64,000 nt of DNA. Origin: Symbiodinium kawagutii (Eukaryota; Sar; Dinophyceae; Suessiales; Symbiodiniaceae). Below, piece after piece: positions 20,171 through 31,767 of the stretch (position 1 is its first letter; each line of letters opens with the position of its first letter). The notes under the pieces are model-generated. The model saw only the letters and a program-made list of their open reading frames with translations, did no database searches and was not told the origin of the DNA. The position numbers were made by a program, and so were the translations under genes. The DNA is taken from positions 147,602-211,601 of the forward strand of contig VSDK01020373.1 of assembly GCA_009767595.1 (NCBI GenBank), given 5' to 3'.

Positions 20171-20480
20171 TCGTGGCAAATGGTTTGGTTTATTAATACT
20201 CAGGTATATGGTTATATGATTAGTTACATTAGTAATGGTGGGAAAAACCATTTGTAGTGGTTATATGGGAATACTCAGGTATACATGATTACTAACTAAC
20301 TAATGGTGATTAACTATCGGTAGTGATGACTAACTAACTAACCAACTAACAGTATGAGATATGGTCTTAGTATACCCAGGTATACATGGTTTGGTGCATA
20401 AGATGGTATATGCTTTGGTTGTATACCCTGGGTATACTCGATAGTGGGAAATCACGCACACACTACTGGTGGCATACACG

Positions 20481-20587
20481 TGGGTGTCTCTTAAAATTGG
20501 GGACGCCCAAAGCTATGGTTGGTTTAGATACCATGAATTATTTATATGGGATGATTTGGGGGTACACCTGTTTTTAAGAAAGCACCA
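20481..20587 (+). mobile_element. MITE-like element, family M1 (diverged)
   Basis: Left end TGTCTCTTAAAATTGGGGAC and right end TTTTTAAGAAAGCACCA form diverged M1 terminal repeats. GATGATTTGGGGGTACAC is the family's inner block. Confidence 0.5.
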
Positions 20588-20890
20588 TGAATATATGCAT
20601 ATGTTGGTCGTATGGCTATATGGTCTGGTTGATCAATGGTGGTTGCTGGTGTGTATCGGTGCATGTATCTACCAAGCAACTACTGAAGTGGGACCAACGG
20701 TACCCTTCGGTGGTCATGATGGATCATAGGTGCACTTTGGTAAACATCTCCGCATCATTCTGATATCAACCGACCAACTTTGTGGGTATCTTGCTGCAAT
20801 AATCAACTCGTGAGTACGTGTCATCATCCAACCCAAATCATCAGCACCCCAAGAACCACACGCTTCTCCCCTTCAAAGGTTGAAATTGTC

Positions 20891-20963
20891 ACCCCCAGGG
20901 ACCACACCCCAAGGACCACACCCCAAGGACCACACCCCAAGGACCACCCAAGGACTACACCCC
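20891..20963 (+). repeat. 14-nt tandem repeat
   Basis: About five copies of ACCACACCCCAAGG; the last two are degenerate. Confidence 0.85.
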
Positions 20964-21618
20964 GAGCCCTCCCCCAGAGTTTCAAAAAGGCAACCGGGTG
21001 TGTGTGACCACATGGCAGGTCCACAATTCCACCCTGGCTCTGGGCTTTGCGCTACTTTTCATTGCTGGCGCTGTCCCACCATCAGCCAACATTTGGGTAT
21101 GTGCCGAGCCATAGGGTAACCAGTCAGCCTCACCAATAAATGATGATGTTGCTAGGAAACCAGTGGTTTTGGGGGTACCCCTTTTTTGGCACATACCCAT
21201 TAAACCATGAGCTATCCACAATTGAAGCATGAATTAGTATTGGACCATCGACCATCATTTGACCCATGATTTAACCACGATTCAAAGCATCATATGACCA
21301 TCCAATCAACAATCATCCAAGTAATCATCCTTAAGTTAAATAATCATCCACATAATCATCCACATAATCATCCAATCAACCAAAGAATCATCCCAAATAA
21401 TCATTTAATCAACAATTTGATCCAAATAAGTCTCCAAATAATCACAAATACCGTGTCACATAGCAGACGGCTTCATTTTCCTGAAGTTGTTAACGGTCAT
21501 TGGACCTGGTTTCACTTGGCAATAATCATCCTTAGATAAAATGATCATCCAATCATTTGATCCAAATAATCATCCAATCAACCCATCCAATCCTCCTGAG
21601 TCCTGTGCTTCTCCCCAG

Positions 21619-21747
21619 GACGACCTGGCAGACAAGGCCACGAACGACGAGCTGCCGCGCCCACCCGACAGTCCGTCGGGATCCCTGGGGACGGCTCGGG
21701 CTGAGCTGCGCAGTGGCGATGCCATGGGGATGAAGTGTGGCCAATGA
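21619..21747 (+). CDS. candidate exon, unknown protein
   Basis: The acceptor TTCTCCCCAG has a good pyrimidine tract and is followed by 42 codons to TGA starting DDLADKATNDELPRPPDSPS. It is GC-rich and charged. It could end earlier at a non-canonical donor. Family not recognised. Confidence 0.45.
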   Translation, partial: DDLADKATNDELPRPPDSPSGSLGTARAELRSGDAMGMKCGQ

Positions 21748-21847
21748 TCCCAAGTGGTTGGTGGTTTTTATAGGAAATAATATAATGGTTAACATAGGTT
21801 AATAATGGTTGATAATAGGTTAATATAATATACTTTTCTATTTTTTT

Positions 21848-22084
21848 TTGGTTTGTCTAGGAAAAGCTGGTTACAAATAGGGGATAGTAATCAACCAGTG
21901 GTTCATGTTTGGTGGTTTTTCTAGGGAAACCTGGTTAATAATGGTTGAAAATAGGGGATAGTAATCAACAAGAATGGTTAAACCACTACTGGTTGGTGGT
22001 TTGATGGACATTTTTATTTTTCCCTAGTGATTATTAACAAATTGGTGGTTGACTCATATTTTCCAAAGGGCTTGAAACCACCAA
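21848..22084 (+). mobile_element. MITE-like element, family M4, with a partial tandem copy at its left
   Basis: The full copy runs from about 21908 (GGTGGTTTTTCTAGGGAAAC) to GGGCTTGAAACCACC. A truncated left-end copy (21848-21902) sits directly before it. The interior matches 6364-6536 closely. Confidence 0.6.
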
Positions 22085-23156
22085 CCAGCCAATCTGTAGA
22101 TCTGATCGTTGGTTCATGATGGATTTACAATCAATGAACTAACTGAACTGATTTAGTTGAAAGATCTAGATTATAAATCCTATTCTAAATCAATTCGGTG
22201 ATCCAGGATGATTATTGATCGTTACTGGTTAGTTTGAAAGAGTTTTTGAAGAGGAGTATGGTGCTTGATATAGGAATATAAGATCTACGGATTGGACAAC
22301 CACTTGGGGTCAATTGTGATCCAGAAGATCTAGATTATAAATCCTAATCTAATTCAGTTCAACGGTCGATGATTATCTAGATCTATGCTTATCAATAAAT
22401 TAATGATACTATTGCACCAGTAACAATGGTCAATCATAGTCGCCATGAGCCATTATCAAGTATGATCATATCCATTATCATCGTTCATTGGAGGCTATCA
22501 TCATTTGGATAACTAGTTAGAAATTGATAACTTTGCTGACCAGGATAGTACCATTCATTATTGATGGCTATCCATGAAAATTCATGGCAACCAATTCATA
22601 GCCTTCTCAATCGATGATAAGCTTGTCATCCAACTCATGTTCAAGAATTGATAAGAACCAATAAATTAGCTAATAGCAATCAGATAATGATAGATTATGA
22701 TAATTTGGCAACTACCAATACATTACTAATAATGATAACCATTTGCAATAGTCATTGATTGGTCGTGATTACTAATGGCAATCCATTGAATGATAGTAAT
22801 AATGATAATAGCAATAAGCATGACTAAGATAACCCATGATAATGGTAATAGCTAGTAATACTCATTTTGATTATTGGTGTTAAGTAACTAGCCACACTAA
22901 GCACCGGCCATTCATTCATATCCCTGCGACCCATTCTTGGTCACTTGGCTCCCATTCTTGGTCAATGCTTATTGGTCAATTGGCCAAGATCATCCTATAT
23001 GTGTCATTTTTACTAAGAAAAACGCCATTCAATCGTTGATCATTGAAATCATCCAACATGAGTCATCATCTCTTAGTAGCCCATATCATCCATCCAATAT
23101 TCCACCATCAGCCAAAATATCATCCAACAAACCAACTGTTTCCAGGGCTACCCCCA
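22085..23156. other. AT-rich intron-like sequence, no gene seen
   Basis: A segment AGATCTAGATTATAAATCCTA is repeated near 22160 and 22325. The rest is degenerate AATGATAAT/ATCATC sequence. Confidence 0.5.
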
Positions 23157-23290
23157 TGCAAGCCGAACCCCAATATCCCTCCGAATGGCCTGGCTTCGAG
23201 GCTCAACAACTTGGCCAAGTTCAGAGCCAAACATGTTGGGCACCAGGGGGCTGGACCTGGATATTGTCAGGGCAGAATTCGTTAGGATCC
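23157..23290 (+). CDS. candidate exon, frame uncertain
   Basis: All three + frames are open over this GC-richer island. One reads GTRGLDLDIVRAEFVRIRHF, another PNGLASRLNNLAKFRAKHVG. An acceptor (TTTCCAG) lies at the left. The correct frame cannot be settled by eye. Confidence 0.25.
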
Positions 23291-23320
23291 GACATTTCTG
23301 GCTATCCACTAGTGACCAAG

Positions 23321-23430
23321 TGGATGTTTCTCAAGTCATAGGGCTACCCCCAAATCATCCCGTACTAAACCATCTTTCAATCAGTAATGAACCATCCATG
23401 TTTGGGTACCCCTACCTGGAGGAACCACCT
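23321..23430 (+). mobile_element. MITE-like element, family M1
   Basis: TGTTTCTCAAGTCATAGGGC at the left; GGGTACCCC...GGAACCACC at the right. The CCCCAAATCATCC inner block is present. Confidence 0.6.
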
Positions 23431-24938
23431 ATTTATGGCGATTATTGAACCGTTTGGTTGTAATGACGCTGAATTTCATGGCTATCATAAGAGTTTGTGA
23501 CTTAAAGTGTAATGTGCTAGTGAAAGAATTCATTATGATCATTCAAGAGTTGCAAGTCTTAAAGCCATCAACAGCAAACCACGAACAGTGACCAATGGTT
23601 TCTCAGTAGATCAACAGGTGATCTATGATGAAGATGGTCATGTGCCACCACAAAGTAAATAGTTGCGGCTGATACAAAAAGGGGTCAGATACACACACAC
23701 CATATATTTATATATATAACTGTATATACTGTATATAGTGTATTTAGTGTATACATATATGTATATATATGTATGTAAATGGTGGATCAAAGTGATGTGA
23801 GAAATGGTGGTTTCAGGGGTAAAGAGGGAATTTGAAACTCGAAAAGGTCATTAATTATTGTCAATCTGATATGGACCAGTACTCATGAGGGCAATGATGT
23901 AAGTGTCGTATTCCCAACAACGATTTTGAACATCTACATGAAGCTCCAGTCATTCATGCTGATAGCTGTGGTTCCAGACAAGATTTTGTCATCCAGAAAC
24001 TCAATGAATCTACCGCACACAATTCTCATGATTATCAACCATTGTGTTGAATGAACCATCAACCAGCATTGCCAACCAAGTTCAGGCAGTTAAGCAATGG
24101 TCCGATGACTCTTGCGGCTTCCGCTGGGTAATTGGTGTTGTTAACAGGTTTGTTTGTTGGGGTTCATATGAAGCCCTGGGTCACTACCAGCAATTTCAAT
24201 CTTGAGGATGCTTATTAAGATCCCAACAGTTAGACTGGACCCACAGTCACATCGGTGATTGAAAACTGTATATTAGGACGCTTCATGGTGGTTAATTGGT
24301 GGCTAGTGATGGTTGTTTGTGATGACTTATCAAACTTGCAATTATTTGATAATGGTTCATAATGGTCAAGTATCATGATTGATAAGAATTAATATTGGCC
24401 CATGGCAAATGACGAGTACTGATGGTTAGTGATAGTTTCCATCGTTAAGGATGCTCAATGATGTTCAATTGGTGGTTTATTAAGATTAACCTCCAACCAC
24501 CACCAACCACCATCATTGATTGACCACTAACCACCAATTAAGGATGGTCAATGCGTGGTTCATGTTTTGATTCACATTCTATGGTTCATGGTCCTTCATG
24601 GTGCTTGGTGGTCACCTGTGGGATCTCAGATGCGAACACAAGACGGCTTTCTTTGTGCTGCTGCGGGTGTCAAAGATGAGCAGGCTGGTCAGCTGGGCCA
24701 TGAGGTGAACGGTTGGAATTGAGCTTGGTGGTGGATGAGAATGGTAAACGGTTCATTGATGGTTGATGAATGGGGTTGATGGCTGCTTGGTGAGGCTTCA
24801 TATTCTGACTGATTGGGATTGGTTCGTATTTTGAAACTGGGAAGCCTCACCAACCATCAACCATTCATCAACCATCAATGGGATTGAAACTGGGAAGCCT
24901 AAGCACCAGCTGGCAGGTTTGAGCTCAGTCTTTTTCAG
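23431..24938. other. intron-like sequence with TA-rich microsatellite
   Basis: A TA-rich run lies at about 23698-23775. The remainder is TGGTTGATGG-type low-complexity sequence. Near 24830-24895 a GGGAAGCCT...CAACCATCAAC segment is duplicated. No exon is supported. Confidence 0.5.
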
Positions 24939-25083
24939 GCTTCGAAGCCGGTCACTCCGTGCCGGCACGTCAGCACTAGGGGACCAACAGCGTCACGGCC
25001 GCCTCCAGGCCTTCACAGGCTGTACGGACTTGCCCACACCTGATGGCACAAATATCGGCAGGACCACCGGGGGTGCCCGGCAG
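24939..25083 (+). CDS. candidate internal exon, 48 codons, unknown protein
   Basis: Acceptor CTTTTTCAG|G with a pyrimidine tract; donor CGGCAG|GTTGTT. The frame between them reads LRSRSLRAGTSALGDQQRHG and later TDLPTPDGTNIGRTTGGARQ. Both borders and the composition agree. Family not recognised. Confidence 0.5.
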
Positions 25084-25242
25084 GTTGTTGCGGGTGGGCG
25101 TTGCGGGTGGGTGAAGCTCAAGCCCAACGAGTCAGATCAGGAAATTTCAGGGATAGTGAGGGATGACCAAGATATACCAATCTGATAGTAAATGTATGCC
25201 GTGAGCCCCATCATCATGGTGGTGTTCAATGTTCTTTTGATG

Positions 25243-25346
25243 TACCTTCTGGTGATCAAATATAGCAATGGATAATCCACCAATCATCGATGGTTTCCCA
25301 GGGTTTCGCCAATGGTGATTTTCGATTGTGAAGGATTAGATCACTG
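25243..25346 (+). mobile_element. MITE-like element, family M3 (diverged right end)
   Basis: The left end TACCTTCTGGTGATCAAATA and GGATAATCCACCA match the family. The right end keeps only GATTAGATCACTGG. Confidence 0.55.
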
Positions 25347-25395
25347 GACATTTCGACAGGATGCTCCTGGGGTTTCGGGCCTTGGGTTTTTCAAG

Positions 25396-25577
25396 GTCCT
25401 TTGGATGCCTTGTTGCCAACTCTGATGGTTGAAGATGTACGTCCTTTCTTCATCTCCGGTTCAAAACCAGTTGCCCTTGCCAAGATGATCCAAGATGTAA
25501 GCGATGGCTGGTCAGGTTCTGAAGCGTTTGACCGATCCATGCTGCTGGCTGCTTGGCAGGAAGTGGTGTTACATTGA
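25396..25577 (+). CDS. candidate exon, unknown protein
   Basis: After the acceptor TTTTTCAAG|G a frame reads PLDALLPTLMVEDVRPFFIS and LAKMIQDVSDGWSGSEAFDR, then AAWQ. It either stops at TGA (25575) or is spliced at CAG|GAAGTG, a GA-type donor. This is among the most protein-like islands in the window. A 113-codon minus-strand frame is its shadow. Family not recognised. Confidence 0.5.
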
Positions 25578-26010
25578 GCCCGCTCAAGTAGAACAAGCAG
25601 GCACTTGGGTCGGCCCAACAGTTCCGGAAGCTGTTGCTTGTCAAGTTTTTTCCACCTCACCCCACTAGGCTTATGTTGGCAATATGCAAGTTTTCGGAAC
25701 ATATCTTGAGCATTCTTGAGCACTTTCCTCAAAAACGATTGCTAGCCCTTGTGGTCGTATCCATCCAGGGGACCACTACGTAGAGAACGAGTCCACGTAG
25801 TCCACTACATAGATCCCGTATCTTTCCCAGCAACTTATGGTGAATGGGGCCCAAGACTCATGCATCCCGCTGAAAAGACTACAGCAGAAATTGGTGCGGA
25901 TCGACCTCGATCATTCGTTACTGGCAATTTCATGCTGAACAGCAGTTTGGTGAATCAATGTTTGTAACCTAATCTCACTGTTTGCTAGTGGCAAATTTTC
26001 CAAACAAAAT

Positions 26011-26256
26011 GTGGTTCACGATGTGCGGCTTTTCATGGTGGATAGCGGGAGAGAATCAGCAGAGAACACGGGCCCCACATTGGGGAGATGGGTGTTATCC
26101 TTTCATGGGCTCAGAACGACACCAGCACTGGGAGTACGTGTCAGTCATCAGATTCATAAGGATGGTAAGGATGCCCCACAGTGCAACTGCATTGGCTTCT
26201 GGTGGATGTCCCTAACCATTGTCAATCAGTTATCGCTCCCTATCAAACCGTTCTAA
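26011..26256 (+). CDS. candidate exon, frame uncertain
   Basis: An 81-codon + frame includes DVRLFMVDSGRESAENTGPT. A second + frame is nearly as long. No clear splice borders were found. Confidence 0.2.
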   Translation: MVHDVRLFMVDSGRESAENTGPTLGRWVLSFHGLRTTPALGVRVSHQIHKDGKDAPQCNCIGFWWMSLTIVNQLSLPIKPF

Positions 26257-26949
26257 GCCATCATCCTTTGTTGCCCATCGTGGGTTATTGCGGATATCAC
26301 GAAGCGGTTCTCAAGGGAGAGAAAGTGCAATCCAATGTTTGAGACCGAGCACTCCGCCTCATGAGTCGAGAATTTGTCATACTGAGACCTTTTAATCAAG
26401 AGGTTGGGGTGAGGTAATCATTCGTGGAATGATTAATACAATTAACTTTGATATTTGCAAGGATATGTTTGGTAATTGCATGTAATATATGCAGGACTTG
26501 TTGAATTGTCACGGATAGAATTGTCAAGGATTGTTGAAGAAAGACAAGGTTCTGCTTACTCTACCCTTCGAATGGGGGAGCCAAGGAAGTACCAAGAGTG
26601 CTCGTTCACCAAATGGTAGTTAAAACATGTTTTTGCCATGATAAACCATCATCAACAAATTAACTTTGGAAACACTGCAATGTTCATCCCACAAATTTCC
26701 ACCTTTTGACCGCGCCCTGGTTGTGACCAAGGCATAGCCTATCAGTATTCCGTTTCATCAGACCTCCAACCAACAATATTCATTTTTCTTCAGGTTTATT
26801 TACCCGCTGATACACACAGGTACAACGTGCAACGCATGACGAGATATACATATACGTACAGAGTATATACATATATGCTTGACTACATAGCATACATGCA
26901 GCATAGACACGTACAGGTGCAGAATGCATGTAGATATAGCCTAGATATG

Positions 26950-27040
26950 ATTGTTTCTCAAAATAGTGGTCCCCCCAAATCATCCAGTTTTTGACAATTG
27001 ATAGTAACAAATTGTTTGGGTCCCCTTTGGCTTGACAACC
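26950..27040 (+). mobile_element. MITE-like element, family M1 (shortened)
   Basis: GTTTCTCAAAATAGTGGTCC and CCCCAAATCATCC at the left, TTTGGGTCCCC at the right. Confidence 0.55.
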
Positions 27041-27526
27041 CCCAATCTGATCACTCTCCAAGCCAAACCTGCTGGGTCTTGCTGCTAACCCTGAATACCT
27101 GCCACGATTTTCAGGTAAAACCTGGGGCTGGTGCCGAGTTGGATTCCCAGTGAGTGGAAACGGCCATTCAGCTAAGTGATCCAAGGCAAACACAACGGTG
27201 GAAATGTTGGCATTTGATATGAACCGCTAGCAATTGATACGGGTATTTACTGCATATGAAGAACTAGTGATGGTAGTTGACCACCAGGAATGGTGCTGGA
27301 TACCAGTCTTTATTTCTATTGAGGCGTATTTATTTGTATTGATCATTACTCAGTCATGATTTCATGCCCAAACTAAGGCCTTCTCGGGCTGGCCTGACAT
27401 TGTGGAGGGAGTGGAACTGCCTGCATAGGCAGAAGATGGTAAGGAGGAAATTGCCACAGGAACCTTTCTAGTGTAAACAGGGTTCTTTTCTGGAAATGGT
27501 TATTTTAACTACACAGGGTTTGTGAT

Positions 27527-27589
27527 GAAGATGAAGATGAAGATGAAGAAGAAGAAGAAGATGATGATGATGATGATGATGATGATGTT
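27527..27589. repeat. (GATGAA)n/(GAA)n/(GAT)n microsatellite
   Basis: A compound trinucleotide run. Flanking CATGGCAATA is itself repeated four times just downstream. Confidence 0.9.
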
Positions 27590-27692
27590 GCCACTCATAG
27601 CCATACATGGCAATACATGGCAATTCATGGCAATACATGGCAATACTCACTTCAGCTACCCCAAGCAGTGGTTCTTTTGTGCTTCCCAACAG

Positions 27693-27830
27693 CTGCTGTG
27701 TAGCAAGAAAAGCACCTCCTGCCGAACCTTGAGCAACTGGACCGGTTGTGGCGCAGCCATGGCATTCACAAGTGTCACAGCATTCATCACTGGGATGAGC
27801 CTTACATGGCTATGGGTCAATATTATCTAG
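27693..27830 (+). CDS. candidate exon interrupted by an M2 element
   Basis: After the acceptor TTCCCAACAG the frame reads LLCSKKSTSCRTLSNWTGCG and AMAFTSVTAFITGMS. From 27806 the frame runs into the M2 element, so the coding part must end at or before that point. Confidence 0.3.
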   Translation: MLCSKKSTSCRTLSNWTGCGAAMAFTSVTAFITGMSLTWLWVNII

Positions 27831-27921
27831 TAACAATAGGGGATAATAACCAACCAATAATAGGGAAACCAATGGTTAATGATAGGGAACCAGGGGTACA
27901 GGGTTGTGACCCACTGCCACA
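27806..27921 (+). mobile_element. MITE-like element, family M2
   Basis: ATGGCTATGGGTCAATATT at the left; GTGACCCACTGCCA at the right. GGGGATAATAACCAACCAAT and GAACCAGGGGTACAGGG lie inside. Confidence 0.75.
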
Positions 27922-28069
27922 TTGGGCAGCACTTGTATGCTCCTGAATCCCAGACATTGGATAGGGCGATGGCCTTCTCATTCGTAGATCCAACTGGATT
28001 GTTCCCACTACCGATATTAAATCACCACCATCGATTTTTCTGGTGATGCTAGCGGTTCTTTGTTCACAG

Positions 28070-28186
28070 CTGGATCTCGATGAGGACGGTGTGGTGTGGG
28101 CCCCGTTGCACCAGATCTCCGAACTTATCTGGGGTGAATCCTTGTATCAGTGGAACTGGCGAGTGAACCAACGGGCCCTGCTTTAA
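28070..28186 (+). CDS. candidate terminal exon, acidic start
   Basis: After the acceptor TGTTCACAG a frame of 38 codons to TAA begins LDLDEDGVVWAPLHQISELI and ends Trp-rich. DxDxDG resembles the first half of an EF-hand loop, but position 12 is not Glu or Asp, so calcium binding is not claimed. Confidence 0.4.
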   Translation: MDLDEDGVVWAPLHQISELIWGESLYQWNWRVNQRALL

Positions 28187-28220
28187 AACTGCTGGCAGCC
28201 CAGTCCCTTGAGCCTCGCAG

Positions 28221-28306
28221 GCGAATGGAAGATGATTCCTCGCGCGGAAAAGATGTGCCCGCGCATTTTTTTGTTGGCTGCAGTTCCAAGAGAACGGGCC
28301 TGGTGA
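28221..28306 (+). CDS. candidate short exon, unknown protein
   Basis: The acceptor GCCTCGCAG|G is followed by 27 codons (EWKMIPRAEKMCPRIFLLAA) to TGA. It lies 35 nt after the previous candidate, too close for a normal intron, so the two probably do not belong to one transcript as drawn. Confidence 0.3.
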
Positions 28307-28363
28307 TTTAAAGCGATGCACAGGCAAATGTGGCGATCAAGCACTTCACCTATGAAATTTGTG

Positions 28364-28442
28364 GGGATAATAACCAACACAAATAGTTGGAATACAATGG
28401 TGAATGATGCTATACCATGGGTACAGGGGGACCCACAGCCAC
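28364..28442 (+). repeat. truncated copy of M2
   Basis: GGGATAATAACCAACA through GGACCCACAGCCA; the left terminal repeat is missing. Confidence 0.5.
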
Positions 28443-28589
28443 TTGCTGAAACATGAAGAATCACAGGACTATCAAACAATCCATGCTGCGCAGGGCATGG
28501 ATGGTTGTCATTTGGTTTAGGGTCCTGTGACGTCAACTCTTTGCAAAGGGCCCCCTGCGCATGTTGGCGTGTCCACTGTTGAACTAGAT

Positions 28590-28683
28590 GATTGGGGTAC
28601 CCGGGCGGTTGAGTGTGGTTTGATACTATCAATGGTGGGTGACTTAGATGATTTGGGGGTACCCCTATTTAAGAAACCACCAA
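28590..28683 (+). repeat. partial copy of M1
   Basis: The right end GATGATTTGGGGGTACCCCT and AAGAAACCACCAAA is intact. The left end is reduced to GATGATTGGGGTACCC. Confidence 0.5.
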
Positions 28684-28747
28684 ATGGTTTAATATCACTG
28701 ATCAAACATTTATCAGCCATCATTAGCCATTACTGGCCATTCTTAAG

Positions 28748-28935
28748 CCATTTTGAACCAATGGATTTACATCCATGATGATCCTCAACAATTGCACGGG
28801 ACGCTCCTCGCTAACGGCGACTGGGCTGTTTTTCGAGACTGCTTAGCCTGGAAGCCGGGCGTGTGGTGCCCCCATCACTGGACCGCTCGTTGGCGTTCGG
28901 AGGAGCCATTCATTCAAAGTCCCGGTGCTACCTGA
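28748..28935 (+). CDS. candidate exon, unknown protein
   Basis: After an acceptor (CTTAAG) the frame reads DDPQQLHGTLLANGDWAVFR and then a Trp/His-rich part (CPHHWTARWRSEE) to a stop. The composition is strongly coding-like. It might end at the AAAG|TCCC border near 28920. Family not recognised. Confidence 0.4.
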
Positions 28936-29761
28936 TATCGGGCCCAGAGAACTCAGCATTTTCAATGGCTAGTGTTGATATTCAAAAGAGAGTATTCTGG
29001 ACAATATCGTTTTCAGTGTGAGAGCCGACCTTTCTTGACCAATTATTTTTGGATGAGATCAACTACTGATTTTTTTCAGGTCTCCTCAACTGTGTGATTC
29101 CCGTGGTGAGTTTGGCGATTGGACACTATCACATCACAACCACTCTGAAAATGATAGAACACCGACTGAAGCTGAACAGAACACCTGCTATGTAACAGCA
29201 AAGAAGTTCGTCGGCAACAAGCTTCTTGGTTGGTTGGTCAGTTAGTTCGCTTGCTCATGCTTGCTTGTTGCTTGGTATACCTTTCGGATTGGATTTTGAA
29301 AGGCCTTTTTCATTTCCTCAAGCATTATTCCTTGCACAAATTGTTGCTTAAGGTAGTTTGGTTGATTGGGTCGGTTGCTCGATGATGGCAACCTTGAATC
29401 TTGATTGCTAACGGAGCTATATGTCTACTGGGTGTATGTCCCACCTTAGGACCCTAGCCGATCTATTGTTTTTGTCCCTTTTCGGACCATCGGATACCAT
29501 TGGCTGGCTACATCCCTATCCTATTCTTGGATTTGTTATATTTTTGTTATTTGTTCATTTTCGATCGATTTTTCTGCAAGCCGTTTTCGGCTCAGTTCCC
29601 CAGAACAGCGGGGGAACTGCTATCATCGCAGCACAGCTGCAGATTCTGGGCTGATCCATCCTGGTGGGTGTGACATCAAGATGCGTAACCGTTGATCTAC
29701 TAATCGAGTGCGGAGGCTGATTGATGGTGAATTGATGGTTAGCTAGTGATTCAATGCTGGT

Positions 29762-29983
29762 ATGTTTTCATCAATTGACAATGATCGTGACCATACCATC
29801 AAGGCTGTGAAGTACTTGTATAGAGGTTTTCTTTTCGTTTCCCCACACTTTGACCAGATGTTTTCTGGGGTACTTGGCACCGACAGCTCATCTAGAACTA
29901 TTTTTGTGGGCCCTTTGACTCGACGGATCAGATACGCGGGTGACTTTGGAGGTGTGATGGAGGCTGCATCTGCTCACACGTAG
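29762..29983 (+). CDS. candidate exon, unknown protein
   Basis: A 73-codon frame from ATG 29762 includes TDSSSRTIFVGPLTRRIRYA and ends GVMEAASAHT. The right half is more convincing than the left. Family not recognised. Confidence 0.35.
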   Translation: MFSSIDNDRDHTIKAVKYLYRGFLFVSPHFDQMFSGVLGTDSSSRTIFVGPLTRRIRYAGDFGGVMEAASAHT

Positions 29984-30289
29984 CCGGGATTCTCGGGTAG
30001 TTCTTGGACACGTACCAAGAACGTCAAACAACAAAAACAATAGATGAATGATGGCAATCGAGACACCTTGAAAGGCACAGGTCGTTTTCCAAAATTTTCA
30101 GTCGAAACAAGTTGAGGTTGGGGTTGTCCCTTCGCTTCACCCATCATGGTAGCCAACATCAACGGGGCTTAAAACCTTCGGTTACACGAGTTATGTATAG
30201 AAATAATAGATTATAGTAGTTTATATCGATCTATGATAGTTTATGATATCTCAACATAGTTTATGATAGTTTCATATTGTAAATGCCGG

Positions 30290-30290
<1 letters not shown>

Positions 30291-30337
<47 letters not shown>
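30291..30337. repeat. (GAT)n microsatellite
   Basis: About 15 units, directly abutting the next candidate exon. Confidence 0.95.
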
Positions 30338-30343
30338 CGGCAG

Positions 30344-30492
30344 TCCAAATACCAAGGAACGAAGCGGCGCAGGGGCACTGGGTGCTGCTTGGCCAGCGCC
30401 CCGCCTTTGCCATGGTGCTGAAGGAGGGTAACATGGAAGACGAGGCGAAACTCTTGGCCTCGTACAATCATAGTTGCTCGGCATCGGCTTAG
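30344..30492 (+). CDS. candidate terminal exon, unknown protein
   Basis: After CGGCAG the frame reads EAAQGHWVLLGQRPAFAMVL and NMEDEAKLLASYNH to TAG at 30490. It is GC-rich and clearly protein-like. Three minus-strand frames across the same island are dominated by the microsatellite. Confidence 0.4.
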
Positions 30493-30845
30493 CTCACTCA
30501 CTGGATGGGTTGATGAGAACTTCTGCAGCAAACCTTGGTCATAACTACCAACTATGAGGGTTCCCTGTAGATTTTCCCATCAACCAGCTCAGTGACTCAC
30601 TTTCGCAAAATGCGGTTGGATCATTGACGGAAAGCTGTGGTGGGAAATTGTTCATGTAGTGGTGGATCATAGGTGATTTCTGGTGTTGAACCACTAATAG
30701 CATCTAATGACCATGTTTGATGAGTACCAATAGGCTTTGACAATCACTTACATTTGACCACCAGTGGATGACCCAACCATATTTGATGCTTAAAGCCTCA
30801 GACTTTTCACCTCATCCTGCAGCTTAAAAACAATTGCTTGCGCAG

Positions 30846-30895
30846 GAATTTGGCCAATGATTACAATGATGACGATGATGATGACGATGAGGATG

Positions 30896-30934
<39 letters not shown>

Positions 30935-31050
30935 CTGATGGCGCCGGCGGCGATGATGATGACTCGTCGACATCGCCAGACCTTGTTGAGACTCTAATGT
31001 CGGGAATTGGTCGTAATTCTATCAGGTGGTCTTCCGCGGATACCAGTTGA
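30846..31050 (+). CDS. candidate exon with poly-Asp tract
   Basis: After the acceptor GCGCAG|G the frame reads NLAND, then about 35 Asp/Glu residues encoded by a GAT/GAC run, then SSTSPDLVETLMSGIGRNSI to TGA. GAC and GAG substitutions within the run, which keep it acidic, hint at coding constraint. Confidence 0.4.
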
Positions 31051-31347
31051 AGCCATCCTGGAATACGTCGATAGAATATCCCACATTTTCGATATCTTTG
31101 GGGGTGGTCCGATCTGATGTTCTATGTACTTCAGAATGGCTATAGCCAGTATGTTAGTTGACTACTGACCACTATCAGTGAATAACTATCCACTAGTTGG
31201 TTATTGACCAACTATGATATACCAACTATTTCTGTATTTTTGTTTACCAGGCGGTTGCAACCTGGTATACGGAATGGTTGTAGCCAACTAGTACTACCGT
31301 ATACCACCAACTATTGCTACTGTATATTTGTTTACCCTTGGCTATAC

Positions 31348-31450
31348 GGGTGTTTGTCAAAATAGCGGACCCCCAAATCATCCGTCAATACTCATTTCTA
31401 GTAATAAACCAAGCATTTTTGGGTACCCTTATGGCTTGAGAACCTCCCCA
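31348..31450 (+). mobile_element. MITE-like element, family M1
   Basis: TGTTTGTCAAAATAGCGGAC and CCCCAAATCATCC at the left; TTTTTGGGTACCC and TTGAGAACCTCC at the right. Confidence 0.55.
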
Positions 31451-31553
31451 TAGAAAACTGTACCCTCTCCAAGCAAGACCTGGTAGGTTTGAATTGCTTG
31501 GTTTAACCATCATGAATCATACAAGAAAAAAGGGGTACTCATCGTACATCAAA

Positions 31554-31593
31554 TGGTGGTTTCTCAAAATAGGGGTACCCCCAAATCATCCAA
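31554..31593 (+). repeat. half copy of M1 (left end)
   Basis: GGTGGTTTCTCAAAATAGGG followed by GTACCCCCAAATCATCC; an almost perfect family left end with no right end nearby. Confidence 0.6.
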
Positions 31594-31767
31594 TACCAGT
31601 AGTACCGCACAAGGCGGTGGCGGAAGTTTCCAAGATAGGAGCACTATAGGAGTGTGCAGTTATGGTTGCGACGATTGATTGTCCGAGGGATCCGAGAACT
31701 GAACATCACTTGGGCCTGACTTCCTACCAATGTGAGCATCGATCTGGCCACTTGACTGGCAGCCTAT

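Noticed and set aside
25391..25732. 113-codon minus-strand frame
   Set aside because: The + strand frame over the same bases has better composition and a good acceptor; the minus frame has no splice support.
28070..28105. EF-hand in the start of exon 28070-28186
   Set aside because: Only the D-x-D-x-D-G half fits; the position-12 acid is absent and there is no paired hand.
27468..30531. Poly-His, poly-Met and poly-Ile frames near 27527 and 30291
   Set aside because: They come from the GAT and GAA microsatellites; only the flanking islands were kept.
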